A stretch of 64,000 bases of DNA. Origin: Polynucleobacter cosmopolitanus (GTDB lineage Bacteria; Pseudomonadota; Gammaproteobacteria; Burkholderiales; Burkholderiaceae). Both the position numbers and the translations under genes were made by a program. Under the pieces are notes generated by a model. It did not search any database. It was given only the letters and a program-made list of their open reading frames with translations, and was not told where the DNA came from. This document shows positions 7,950 through 17,046 of the stretch, one piece after another (positions within the stretch are counted from its first letter, which is position 1; every line of letters starts with the position of its first letter). The stretch spans positions 711,374 through 775,373 of the forward strand of contig NZ_NJGG01000001.1 in the NCBI RefSeq assembly GCF_002224225.1, written 5' to 3'.

Positions 7950-9024
7950 TCAGGTTGGCTATCAAGTAAATCCAAATGACTATTTTGATGAAGATTATTT
8001 TAATGAAGAGCTAAGTAATATTTTAAATAAGTATTGGATTTTTTTGTGCCCTGAGAGCATTTTAAAAAAAGAGAATGATTATTTCGTATTCAAAGGCTTT
8101 GAAAAAGAGATTGTTTTAAAAAGGGTCTCAGATAATCAAATCGTTAGTTTTAATAACGTTTGTATGCATCGTGGGCATAAACTTTTTTTAGATCCAATAG
8201 GTAACTCCGAAACAAGATGTCAATATCATGGATGGCTTTATGGCGGAGATCTTGCCTTAAAAAACATTCCTTGGAATGATAAATGCTATCACCTAAATAA
8301 GGATGAGGTATCTTTAGAAAAATTTTGTGAAATTAGGGTGCAGGATGGATGTGTTTGGGGTTATTTTGGTAAGAACGATTCTCAAAATGCACTTTATCCC
8401 GCCTCTGAGGTTTCTGAGCAATTGAAATTATTCAATCAGTATTCAAGCCCACCCTTCTCATTAACAGTAAATAAAAAAAAATTTAACTGGAAGCTAATTT
8501 TTGAAAATCTTTATGACCGTGTTCATCCAACTTTTTTACATAAAAATTCACTAAACAAAAATTTTGACATTAATTTTAAAGATTACCCTAAAGATTTTTC
8601 TGTGGATGGGGTAGAAGATTTTGTTAAGGCAAACATTGAACAAATAGGTAGTCAAAAAAATCAGGATATGAACAACGCTGAAGGTGGAAATTTTCCTCTG
8701 TCGGGATACGTAAATGGGCATATTTTTCCTTTCCTGCATTTTTTAACTCCGAATAGCGGCAATACCTTTTCGTATGAATCTTATATTCCTGTAAGTAAAA
8801 CTGAAGTAATAATTTATACATTTTGGGTTTCCTCATCTTTACTTCCCGCATCTAACCGAATTAGTTTTTTGACTGAAACGCTTAAGGGGGCGTCAAAGGT
8901 ATTAAATGAAGATTGGGATGCAGTTGAATCAATATCTGAGGTAAAACAAAAGCCAAAAAATTATTATTATGGTGCTCATGAAAAAAGCTTTTACGGCTTA
9001 AAAAAACTTGGTCAAAAAAAATGA
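7930..9024 (+). CDS. Rieske [2Fe-2S] non-haem iron oxygenase, second of two
   Basis: A 364-residue protein with Rieske ligands Cys78-x-His80 (CMHRGH) and Cys97-x2-His100 (CQYHGW). The catalytic iron site is ENLYDRVHPTFLH, with Asp196, His199 and His204. Start choice: ATG 7930 overlaps the previous gene by 20 bases; TTG 7942 has a better-spaced GATGAGG upstream and may be the real start. It is collinear with its neighbour but strongly diverged and very A-rich, so the pair may act as two successive oxygenases or a heteromer. Both have full metal ligand sets, which argues against one being only structural. It overlaps the next gene by ATGA. Confidence 0.86.
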   Translation: MRFILNNQVGYQVNPNDYFDEDYFNEELSNILNKYWIFLCPESILKKENDYFVFKGFEKEIVLKRVSDNQIVSFNNVCMHRGHKLFLDPIGNSETRCQYHGWLYGGDLALKNIPWNDKCYHLNKDEVSLEKFCEIRVQDGCVWGYFGKNDSQNALYPASEVSEQLKLFNQYSSPPFSLTVNKKKFNWKLIFENLYDRVHPTFLHKNSLNKNFDINFKDYPKDFSVDGVEDFVKANIEQIGSQKNQDMNNAEGGNFPLSGYVNGHIFPFLHFLTPNSGNTFSYESYIPVSKTEVIIYTFWVSSSLLPASNRISFLTETLKGASKVLNEDWDAVESISEVKQKPKNYYYGAHEKSFYGLKKLGQKK

Positions 9025-9623
9025 AGAATTATTTAATTTCAAATCCCTATTTATTGCCAGCTTTCCTTGATGACATTGAGCAATCTAATGGAAAAATTAT
9101 TGAGTTAAAGTCTGATGATGGCTTTAATTTTGATTTGTCTCAAATTGCATTTTCAGGGGAGGATGATAATTATTTGATTTCTAATGGAAATTTTAGTAAT
9201 CAAGCTCGATTAACGCTATTCGCCAAACTGATGGAGTGTGGAGTTAGATTGAAACCTTTGATCTGTTCGAAGGCTCTTTGTTCGCCTGGCGTGAAGATTG
9301 GAATGGCCTCAGTTATATATTCAAACGTATTAATTGATAGTAATGTATCGATAGGTTTTAATAGTATTGTTGCTCCTAATGTCATGATTGAACATGAGGT
9401 AAAAATTGGCAATCACTGTTTTATCGGCCCCAATGTAATTTTAGAGCAAGGGGTTGTTATTGGAAACAATGTCTATATTCATGGAAATTGCAGAATTACT
9501 AAAGAGGTAAAAATAGAGCGTGATGTCGTCATTAATGATTCTTACGTCGTGATTAGGGAATTAGTAAAGACTGGAATGATTCTTGATTCAGATATAGGTG
9601 ATTTTGTTAGGATTCTTCGTTAA
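9021..9623 (+). CDS. Left-handed beta-helix acyltransferase (hexapeptide repeats, LpxD/NeuD-like)
   Basis: A 200-residue protein whose residues about 85-185 are hexapeptide repeats (VKIGNHCFIGPNVILEQGVVIG and following turns). The N-terminal 80 residues are not the usual PglD nucleotide-binding domain and end in LMECGVRLKPLICSKAL, like the entry to an acyltransferase helix. A His in IEHEVKIGNH or YIHGN may be the catalytic base. It starts inside the stop of the second Rieske gene. It is a second, different acyltransferase in the same operon, so the cassette either acylates two positions or this protein binds an acylated intermediate. No specific function can be assigned. Confidence 0.75.
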   Translation: MKNYLISNPYLLPAFLDDIEQSNGKIIELKSDDGFNFDLSQIAFSGEDDNYLISNGNFSNQARLTLFAKLMECGVRLKPLICSKALCSPGVKIGMASVIYSNVLIDSNVSIGFNSIVAPNVMIEHEVKIGNHCFIGPNVILEQGVVIGNNVYIHGNCRITKEVKIERDVVINDSYVVIRELVKTGMILDSDIGDFVRILR

Positions 9624-9627
9624 GTAA

Positions 9628-10041
9628 ATGCAATTATTGAAGTTAAATACTTGGCATGAATTCTTGTATACAGTTTCAATGAGGGATACAGATGCAACAG
9701 GTTTAGTTTTTCATCCCAAATATCTTGAAATATTGACTGCGGCACGAGAAGACTTGGCGGAGCGTCTTGGGATGGACCTTCAGAGCTTGAATAATAGATA
9801 TGGAGCCATGCTTGTGGTGCATACTATGGATGTAAATTTTATTGGGCCAGCCCGTTTGCGCTCTGAGTTAATGGTTAAAACTGCAATTCTCAAGATTAAA
9901 AACGCAAAAATTACAATCTCACATGAAGTATTTTCAGTTGGAGACGGTAATAGATTAATTCTTCGTGCCTTAATGACTTATGCGTATGTCGATGCAAATA
10001 CTTTACTTCCAATGTCAATTCCGCTCGAGTTTATATCTTAA
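9628..10041 (+). CDS. Hotdog-fold acyl-CoA/acyl-ACP thioesterase (YbgC/4HBT-like)
   Basis: A 137-residue single-domain hotdog protein. The segment RDTDATGLVFHPKYLEI near residues 19-35 matches the YbgC/4-hydroxybenzoyl-CoA thioesterase signature, in which the first Asp of DTDATG is catalytic. The ending with ALMTYAYVD is typical. It lies four bases after the previous stop and is the last intact gene of the cassette. Likely roles are releasing or editing the acyl group on the ACP or CoA, or clearing mis-primed ACP. The operon ends here: the next kilobase has no intact gene. Confidence 0.8.
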   Translation: MQLLKLNTWHEFLYTVSMRDTDATGLVFHPKYLEILTAAREDLAERLGMDLQSLNNRYGAMLVVHTMDVNFIGPARLRSELMVKTAILKIKNAKITISHEVFSVGDGNRLILRALMTYAYVDANTLLPMSIPLEFIS

Positions 10042-11042
10042 TTTTGTGTCTTGTGAAGATTTTCAATATCCTAATCATTGGGAGATAAAGTTGTCTTTAT
10101 CATCAGATTCAATTTCATGAGTTCCTTCTAAATATTCCATTACAGCGCTTGTTTTAGACTGGGAAGCCCTAATAATAAAAATGATGGGTATCCTAGAGCT
10201 AGAGCTTAGAGAGTCGTTGCCATCGGACTTCTTTTATTTCAAGAGGTTGATTTCTATGTTTCTCAAGAAAACTATCTCAATTGACTTCCTGTCACTTTTA
10301 TAGATATCCCATGGCCAGGCAGTGGAATGCTTTACTTGGCAGACAGCTATTTTCTGGTGGGCGCAAGTGAAGCATTTTTTCAATTGCATCTATATCGCTA
10401 GTGGCCGTCAAACTGCTCCAGACCCGATTCTTTACTATCGACTCATCAAAGCTAAAGTGATCTAAAGTGAGGATTTAGTTGCCATGGATGTGTTACAAAA
10501 AGTCCCAGAGAAATCCGATTAGCTGCAAAATCTTGGGGTCTATGAGCGCCAAAAAATACGGATTAATCAATTTTTAGACAAATATATACATAATTAACTA
10601 TGATGAGTTGCGTCCTCGTATTAGGCTTTGGAAAACAATTCGGTATTTATTTCGATAGCATTAGTAGAAAAGATAACGATTATCAGGATGGCACGGTAAG
10701 CTAAGAGTTGAATAGCTACCGATCTCTCTAAGATGGTTTTATCGAGTTCAGTAAAAATCAGGTACATCAAGTTATGAAGGTAGTTGCGCGCGCCTCAAAA
10801 GAATCCAGGAAATTAGTGAAATGAAATAACTATTTTCTAAATAAGAATCAATGGTTTGGCATGATTTAATTCGGCGACTTATTTGTTAAAAACATGTGTG
10901 TCGTAAACAGAAGAAGCATTTATATATCGCTGAACTAGGTGATTTACTGTTGTCAACGATCTCTTCATTTCAAGCTTTGAAAAATATTCAAATAGTACCT
11001 TCCTGTGAGAAAATCATGATTATTCATTTAAGTAAGTAAATT
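10042..11042. other. 1-kb region without intact genes; decayed coding sequence likely
   Basis: No open frame above about 60 codons exists. On the plus strand several adjoining stretches still look protein-like but are broken by stops and frame changes. Frame 1 is open 10210-10281 and 10285-10398 (including DIPWPGSGMLYLADSYF from 10303), interrupted by stops at 10207, 10282 and 10399. Another frame is open about 10302-10459 (ending APDPILYYRLIKAKVI). A third stretch near 10525-10596 reads LGVYERQKIRINQFLDKY. I do not recognise the ancestral family. The region separates the acyl cassette from rmlBDAC and probably marks a recombination scar. No insertion-sequence ends were seen. Confidence 0.5.
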
Positions 11043-12116
11043 ATGATCCTAGTCACAGGCGGTGCAGGGTTTATCGGCGGCAATTTTGTGTTGGATTGGT
11101 TGGGCAATCCTTCAGCTGAAGGTGTGGTTAATCTTGATAAATTAACCTATGCAGGTAATTTGACCACTCTACAGTCTTTGTCTTCTGATACTCGTCACGT
11201 GTTTGCGCATGGTGATATTAGTAATTACGAGTTAGTTCTGTCTTTACTTAAAAAGCATTCCATTCGCGCAGTTGTGAACTTTGCTGCTGAGTCCCATGTG
11301 GATCGCTCGATTCATGGCCCTGGTGACTTTATTCAGACCAATGTGGTGGGTACATTTAATTTGTTGGAAGCAGTTCGTGCTTATTGGTCAGATTTGCCAG
11401 AATCAGAAAAAAAATCCTTTCGTTTCTTACACGTGTCGACTGATGAAGTTTATGGATCTTTGTCTCCAGCGGACCCTGCTTTCTCAGAAACTAATCCGTA
11501 TGAACCGAACAGTCCATACTCTGCATCTAAGGCAGCATCTGATCATTTGGTGCGTGCTTGGCACCATACCTATGGCTTGCCAGTCTTAACTACCAATTGC
11601 TCTAATAATTACGGCCCTTATCACTTTCCAGAGAAATTGATTCCTCTAGTGATTCTGAATGCCCTCGCTGGTAAACCTTTGCCTATTTATGGCGACGGTC
11701 AGCAAATCCGTGATTGGCTCTATGTGAAGGATCATTGCTCAGCTATTCGTCGTGTATTAGAAGCAGGTAAGTTAGGTGAGACCTATAACGTGGGTAGTTG
11801 GAATGAAAAACCAAACCTAGACGTTGTTCATACAATTTGCTCGATTTTGGATAGCTTACGTCCAAAGGCTGATGGGACTTCTTACGCATCACAAATTACT
11901 TATGTCAAAGATCGCCCGGGCCATGATCGTCGCTATGCGATTGATGCCACTAAACTTGAGCGTGAATTAGGCTGGAAACCCGCTGAAACGTTCGAGACGG
12001 GTATACGTAAAACAGTGCAGTGGTATCTTGATAACCAAGGGTGGACTAATGGAGTTCTCAGTGGCTCTTATCGTGATTGGGTGCAAAAACAATACAGCAA
12101 TCCAACTGATCAATGA
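11043..12116 (+). CDS. rfbB: dTDP-glucose 4,6-dehydratase
   Basis: A 357-residue extended SDR that converts dTDP-glucose to dTDP-4-keto-6-deoxyglucose, the second step to dTDP-L-rhamnose. Visible motifs are [10 protein letters not shown] at residue 6 for NAD binding, [17 protein letters not shown] with the catalytic Thr-Asp-Glu near 135, and [10 protein letters not shown] (Tyr and Lys near 160). The C-terminal [12 protein letters not shown] is characteristic of RmlB. It heads an rmlB-D-A-C group in the same direction. Its product may also feed the sugar aminotransferase at 1348. Confidence 0.96.
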   Translation: MILVTGGAGFIGGNFVLDWLGNPSAEGVVNLDKLTYAGNLTTLQSLSSDTRHVFAHGDISNYELVLSLLKKHSIRAVVNFAAESHVDRSIHGPGDFIQTNVVGTFNLLEAVRAYWSDLPESEKKSFRFLHVSTDEVYGSLSPADPAFSETNPYEPNSPYSASKAASDHLVRAWHHTYGLPVLTTNCSNNYGPYHFPEKLIPLVILNALAGKPLPIYGDGQQIRDWLYVKDHCSAIRRVLEAGKLGETYNVGSWNEKPNLDVVHTICSILDSLRPKADGTSYASQITYVKDRPGHDRRYAIDATKLERELGWKPAETFETGIRKTVQWYLDNQGWTNGVLSGSYRDWVQKQYSNPTDQ

Positions 12117-12178
12117 TGATTGATTGCTGGTTGTTCATTCTAATGACTAATAATTAATAGCTAATTGCTGACCCTTAT

Positions 12179-13177
12179 ATGTCTTACTCATCCTTTGAAC
12201 TTCTAGATCACAGCCGACCTGTTTTGGTATTTGGACGAAATGGACAGGTAGGTAGAGCTTTGCAAGTTTGTTTAAAAGATCTGAAGGTACCCGCTGTTTT
12301 CTTGGGTCGTGCTGATTGTGATTTAACGAGTGAGTCTTCTATTGTTAAGGTATTAAATCGTTATCAGCCCCAAGTAATCATCAATGCGGCTGCTTATACA
12401 GCTGTTGATAAGGCTGAGAATTTAGGTGAACGAGACCATGCTTTTGCTATCAATGCCAGGGCACCCGCTGTGATGGCTAGTTACATTGCCAATGTAGCTC
12501 ATGGCATTTTGGTTCATTATTCAACCGATTACGTCTTTGCAGATACCAAAAAAGATGCTTACTTTGAAACTGATCCAGTTGGGCCCGTTGAGAATTTAAA
12601 TATCTACGGCCAGAGTAAGTTGGCAGGCGAACGGGCGATTGAAGAGGTATTCAACTTAGCCCATAACTCTGGTCACACAAGTTACGCTGATAAGTTTGCA
12701 AGATATTTCATTTTGAGAACATCGTGGGTGTATGGCGATGGTGGTAACTTTATTCGCACGATATTGCGTTTGGCTGCTGAGCGAGATCAATTGAAAGTGG
12801 TGGCTGATCAAGTAGGTGCTCCGACATCAGCCCAATGGTTGGCCGAGATAGGTGTTCAAATGGCTGGGTCTCGAGTTGAATCAGGAATCTATCATGCAGT
12901 ACCTGATGGTGAAGCTTCATGGCACGGTCTAGCTGTATTTGCGATAGAAACTGCAGCCAGTTGTGGTGAAGGCATTGAAGTGAGGTCTGAGAATATCTTG
13001 CCAATACCCGCGAGTGATTATCCTGTGCCTGCAAAAAGACCTTATAACTCCCGATTAAGTAGTGCTAAGTTAAAGAAGGCTCTCTCTGAGATGGCTTTTA
13101 CTGGTCAATATCCACATTGGCAAAAACAAGTAGAAGCATATGTTAAAGAATATGTGTCAAACTCTTTAAAAAGCTAG
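12179..13177 (+). CDS. rfbD: dTDP-4-dehydrorhamnose reductase
   Basis: A 332-residue RmlD. GRNGQVGRAL near residue 20 is the NADPH-binding turn, AAAYTAVDKAE near 72 and STDYVFAD near 118 are family-typical, and YGQSKLAGE near 142 holds the catalytic Tyr and Lys. It reduces dTDP-4-keto-L-rhamnose to dTDP-L-rhamnose. It is somewhat longer than E. coli RmlD (299 residues), with an insertion of about 15 residues around 158-172. It lies 62 bases after rfbB. Confidence 0.95.
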   Translation: MSYSSFELLDHSRPVLVFGRNGQVGRALQVCLKDLKVPAVFLGRADCDLTSESSIVKVLNRYQPQVIINAAAYTAVDKAENLGERDHAFAINARAPAVMASYIANVAHGILVHYSTDYVFADTKKDAYFETDPVGPVENLNIYGQSKLAGERAIEEVFNLAHNSGHTSYADKFARYFILRTSWVYGDGGNFIRTILRLAAERDQLKVVADQVGAPTSAQWLAEIGVQMAGSRVESGIYHAVPDGEASWHGLAVFAIETAASCGEGIEVRSENILPIPASDYPVPAKRPYNSRLSSAKLKKALSEMAFTGQYPHWQKQVEAYVKEYVSNSLKS

Positions 13178-13225
13178 TTCACTATTAATATAAGAAAATA
13201 TAAAAAATATTGAGAAAGTACAACA

Positions 13226-14125
13226 ATGAGCAAACATTCATTGAATAATCGTAAAGGCATCATCCTTGCTGGTGGCTCTGGTACACGTTTGTATCCAGTG
13301 ACTCAAGCCGTTTCTAAGCAGTTGATGCCGGTGTATGACAAGCCGATGGTGTATTACCCACTTACAACATTGATGTTGGCTGGTATCAAAGATATTTTAT
13401 TAATTTCAACACCGCAAGATACGCCTCGTTTTACTGAGTTATTGGGTGACGGTTCTCAATGGGGTTTGAATATTCGGTACGCTGTACAGCCTTCTCCTGA
13501 TGGTTTGGCGCAAGCATTCATCATCGGTAAAGAATTTGTGGGTAATAACCCTTCAGCTTTAGTGTTGGGTGACAACATTTTTTATGGCCATGAATTAGTC
13601 AATCAATTACATTCTGCCAATCAACGAACTTCAGGTGCCACAGTATTTGCCTATCACGTGAACGATCCTGAGCGTTATGGGGTTGTTGAATTTGATGATT
13701 CTTTTAAGGCTTTATCGATTGAAGAAAAGCCTGTGAAGCCAAAGAGTAACTATGCTGTCACTGGTTTGTATTTCTATGATCAGCAAGTGTGCGACATTGC
13801 TAAATCTATCAAGCCAAGTGCTCGTGGTGAATTAGAAATCACAGCTGTGAATGAGGCATACTTAAAAATGAATCAACTTCAAGTTGAGATCATGGGTCGT
13901 GGTTTTGCCTGGTTGGACACGGGCACACATGATTCTTTATTAGATGCAGCAGGCTTTATTGCAACACTTCAGAAGCGTCAAGGTTTGATGGTGGCTTGCC
14001 CAGAAGAGATTGCATATCGCCAAGGCTGGATCAGCGCTGAGCATGTGCTTAAATTGGCTGCGCCACTGAAGAAAAATGCTTATGGTCAGTATTTAGAGAA
14101 AATGTTGACTGAGCGATTGTCTTAA
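13226..14125 (+). CDS. rfbA: Glucose-1-phosphate thymidylyltransferase
   Basis: A 299-residue nucleotidyltransferase making dTDP-glucose from dTTP and glucose 1-phosphate, the first step of dTDP-rhamnose synthesis. The N-terminal [13 protein letters not shown] is the nucleotide-binding signature. [20 protein letters not shown] and [13 protein letters not shown] are diagnostic for RmlA. Length equals the usual family length. It is normally feedback-inhibited by dTDP-rhamnose. Confidence 0.96.
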   Translation: MSKHSLNNRKGIILAGGSGTRLYPVTQAVSKQLMPVYDKPMVYYPLTTLMLAGIKDILLISTPQDTPRFTELLGDGSQWGLNIRYAVQPSPDGLAQAFIIGKEFVGNNPSALVLGDNIFYGHELVNQLHSANQRTSGATVFAYHVNDPERYGVVEFDDSFKALSIEEKPVKPKSNYAVTGLYFYDQQVCDIAKSIKPSARGELEITAVNEAYLKMNQLQVEIMGRGFAWLDTGTHDSLLDAAGFIATLQKRQGLMVACPEEIAYRQGWISAEHVLKLAAPLKKNAYGQYLEKMLTERLS

Positions 14126-14212
14126 CTTTTTGTATTCAAGCTTGTGTTTAGAATAGCCAAGAGTTTCATCCATTCAGTAAAAATTAAAGTAAATTAAAGT
14201 GAAGAACAACTA

Positions 14213-14764
14213 ATGCCTATAACTGCGACCCCTACTTCAATACCTGATGTTTTAGTGATTGAGCCAACAGTTTTTGGCGATGATCGCGGTTGGTTTTTTG
14301 AATCATTTAACGAAAAAGACTTTTCTGCTGCAGTAGGTAAATCAGTTAGTTTTGTTCAAGATAATCATTCATCCTCTAAAAAGGGTGTGTTGCGTGGTCT
14401 TCATTACCAAATGGAACAAACGCAGGGTAAGTTAGTTCGGGTATGTCATGGTGCTGTGTTCGATATAGCTGTTGATCTTAGAAGGTCATCTCTAACGTTT
14501 GGTAAATGGATGGGTGTCGAGCTATCAGCAGAGAACAAAAAACAATTATGGGTGCCTCCGGGGTTTGCTCATGGATTTTTGGTGCTGTCTGAGACCGCTG
14601 AGTTTTTGTACAAAACAACTGATTACTGGCATGCAGGGAGCGAAAAGTGTATTGTTTGGAATGATGAAACTTTGAATATCCAATGGCCTAATCTTGGAAT
14701 GCGGCCAGTACTTAATCCAAAGGATGCGGCTGGTTTAACCTGGAATGATGCGCCAAAGTTTTAA
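14213..14764 (+). CDS. rfbC: dTDP-4-dehydrorhamnose 3,5-epimerase
   Basis: A 183-residue cupin epimerase that acts between RmlB and RmlD. The catalytic region QDNHSSSKKGVLRGLHYQ near residues 50-67 holds the conserved His and Arg, and PPGFAHGFLVLSE near 115 is the second family motif. Full length for the family. It completes the rmlBDAC set, so the cell can make dTDP-L-rhamnose for the rhamnosyltransferase-like enzymes downstream. Confidence 0.96.
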   Translation: MPITATPTSIPDVLVIEPTVFGDDRGWFFESFNEKDFSAAVGKSVSFVQDNHSSSKKGVLRGLHYQMEQTQGKLVRVCHGAVFDIAVDLRRSSLTFGKWMGVELSAENKKQLWVPPGFAHGFLVLSETAEFLYKTTDYWHAGSEKCIVWNDETLNIQWPNLGMRPVLNPKDAAGLTWNDAPKF

Positions 14765-14859
14765 TTCCTTTCAACGTGTGACGATTAAACCATATAGCAA
14801 ATATTCAATATCCTATTAATTTTTTAGAAAGAATTACTATAAATTTGCTTGGAGACGTT

Positions 14860-16107
14860 ATGAGTAAAAGGTACGTTAATCTGAGTAATTTATCGGGTGC
14901 ATTTTTTTTGCAGGCGGGCAACTTCTTGGTCCCCATTGCTCTGCTACCAATACTTATTAGTTCGCTTGGCATTTCTGGATATGGAACTTTTTCCTTTATC
15001 TATGCAGTAATTCAGTATTTTATTCTTTTGACTGATTGGGGGTTTATTCTCTATGCCACCAGACAAGTGTCTTTGCATCGCCATGATCGCGAGATTGTTT
15101 CGCAAGTATTTTGGACAACAATTTTTACCCGGTCGTTTTTATGTGGAATTTCTTACATCATTTTAGAGTTGGGATGTTTGCTTTTTGATATATCGCCAAA
15201 TGTATATCGATGGGCATTTTTAGCAGTTTGCGCATCAGCAATTTCCCCGATATTTTTTTTCCAAGGTCAGGAGCAATTAGGCAGGGTTGCCTTAATAAAT
15301 ACACTTATTAAGTTTTTGACAGTTCCTGTAGTGTGGCTAACTGTAAATGACCCTGATCATTTAACTCTAGCCATATCAATTTATGGAATATTTAATTTTT
15401 TAGCTTCACTATCTATTTTTGTTTATCTTTTAAGGCTGAATCGAATAGATTTTCCAGTTCTTGAAAAAATTAATATTTTTTATACATTAAAAGATAGCTG
15501 GCCTTTATTTATTTCAACGGCCTCAGTTAGTCTTTATACAAATAGTAATATTGTAATTCTTGGGCTTATGGTGAATCCAACGACTGTTGGGATATTTTCT
15601 AGCGCAATGTTGATCATCAGGGCCTTGCAGGGAATTTATCAACCGGTTTCACAAGTCTTTTTCCCAAAGATAAGTCATGCATTTAGTAAAGATTTGGATG
15701 ATGGAATTGCCATATTTCGATTTCTACTACTCTGGCAGGGATCATTAACATTAGTTGCTTCCGTTAGCTTATTTATTTTTGGCCCTCAAATTATGCTGTT
15801 GCTAATTGGTGAAGATTCAGAAACTGCTACTTCAGTTATTCTTTGGCTGTCCCCTTTAATTTTTTTAACCGGGCTATCTAATATTTTTGGAATTCAGGGA
15901 ATGGTGTCTCTTGGGTACAATCAAGCATTCAAGAAAATTCTACTGATTTCGGGGGTGTTGAATATAGGGCTGGCTATACCGATGTCGTTTTTAATGGGTG
16001 CACAAGGTACTGCCATCAGTGTTTTGTTGACAGAATTAGTGATTACAGTTGCAATGTGTTGGTTTTTGTATCTTCGTCAACCACTCTTTTTTAAGAATAT
16101 TTTTTAA
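14860..16107 (+). CDS. wzx: O-antigen/oligosaccharide flippase (Wzx-like)
   Basis: About 415 residues with some 12 hydrophobic segments across the whole length, as in MOP-superfamily flippases. The start at ATG 14860 (MSKRYVNLSNL) has GGAG at 14851-14854; a TTG five codons earlier is unlikely. Such proteins move undecaprenyl-diphosphate-linked repeat units to the periplasmic face. It is more AT-rich than the rml genes before it. Its presence means this locus has a flippase route as well as the ABC exporter at 1-1323. Named by family; direct substrate unknown. Confidence 0.86.
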   Translation: MSKRYVNLSNLSGAFFLQAGNFLVPIALLPILISSLGISGYGTFSFIYAVIQYFILLTDWGFILYATRQVSLHRHDREIVSQVFWTTIFTRSFLCGISYIILELGCLLFDISPNVYRWAFLAVCASAISPIFFFQGQEQLGRVALINTLIKFLTVPVVWLTVNDPDHLTLAISIYGIFNFLASLSIFVYLLRLNRIDFPVLEKINIFYTLKDSWPLFISTASVSLYTNSNIVILGLMVNPTTVGIFSSAMLIIRALQGIYQPVSQVFFPKISHAFSKDLDDGIAIFRFLLLWQGSLTLVASVSLFIFGPQIMLLLIGEDSETATSVILWLSPLIFLTGLSNIFGIQGMVSLGYNQAFKKILLISGVLNIGLAIPMSFLMGAQGTAISVLLTELVITVAMCWFLYLRQPLFFKNIF

Positions 16108-16173
16108 TTTAGGGCAGTTTAATGGTACTTCCTTTCAATGCCCTTGATGTAAGCAAGCCAAATAGGAATATCC

Positions 16174-17046
16174 ATGAATAAAGTAGCTGCAGTTGTTGTG
16201 ACATTCAATCGTCCCAAAGAGTTAAAGTTGGTTGTTCAGGCCTTGTTAGATCAAACAGTGAAGCCCAACACGATCATAGTGATTGATAATGCTGGTCCCT
16301 TACCGGCTATAGATGTGCTAGCCCCTCATCCAAATCTAAAAATTATTCGTTTAAGTGAAAACACTGGGGGGGCAGGTGGGTTTTCACAAGGTATCTATGA
16401 GGCATTAAAACTCGATACCGATTGGATATGGCTGATGGATGATGATGCCATTCCAAGAGTTGATGCTTTAGAAAAATTAATTGATGCTACAAAAACTTCA
16501 GAAGAAAATATTGGAGCATTATGTGGCTGCGTTTATGAATATGATGCAATTGCAACAGCTCATCGTAGAAATATAAATTTTCTTTTTGGATTTGAGTCGA
16601 GTTTGCCAGTATCCGCATATAAGGCTGATGTTGAGATTCAAACAGGTTCGTTTGTGGGATTTTTCGTGAGGTCTATTGTTCCTAAAACAATTGGCTTGCC
16701 AAATACAGATTATTTCTTGGCGTATGACGATACCGAATATTCACTCCGTATCCAAAGAAATGGTTGGCGTTTAAAGCTGGTTCCAGGTAGTAAGATTGAT
16801 CATTTGCGACCTCAGGGTTCAAGATTGCGACACGGAGAGTTTTCTCAAAAGCATTTTTATAATGTAAGAAATCGTCTCATCACAATGCGAAACTATTGCT
16901 CATGGCCATTATTGGCATTGATATGGGCAAGCTGTGTTGGAGTTGCTATATGGTTAAGAACAGATAAGCGTTTTAGTGAAAAAAATAGAAATCTATTCGT
17001 TATGGCTATCTTGGATGGCTGGGCTGGAAAATTGGGTAAGCTTTAA
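16174..17046 (+). CDS. Glycosyltransferase family 2, galactofuranosyl/rhamnosyl-transferase-like
   Basis: A 290-residue GT-A enzyme: VVVTFNRPKELK at the N-terminus, IDNAG near 40, NTGGAGGFSQG near 67 and the metal-binding LMDDDA near 90. The GGAGG turn together with WLMDDD resembles GlfT1-type galactofuranosyltransferases, and a UDP-galactopyranose mutase gene lies at 22799, so a Galf transfer is plausible. A C-terminal hydrophobic segment near 245-265 may anchor it. Its stop overlaps the next start (TAATG). Confidence 0.8.
   Translation: MNKVAAVVVTFNRPKELKLVVQALLDQTVKPNTIIVIDNAGPLPAIDVLAPHPNLKIIRLSENTGGAGGFSQGIYEALKLDTDWIWLMDDDAIPRVDALEKLIDATKTSEENIGALCGCVYEYDAIATAHRRNINFLFGFESSLPVSAYKADVEIQTGSFVGFFVRSIVPKTIGLPNTDYFLAYDDTEYSLRIQRNGWRLKLVPGSKIDHLRPQGSRLRHGEFSQKHFYNVRNRLITMRNYCSWPLLALIWASCVGVAIWLRTDKRFSEKNRNLFVMAILDGWAGKLGKL

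Noticed and set aside
10042-11042. Insertion sequence in the 1-kb gap
   Set aside because: No terminal inverted repeats, target duplication or transposase motif could be found.
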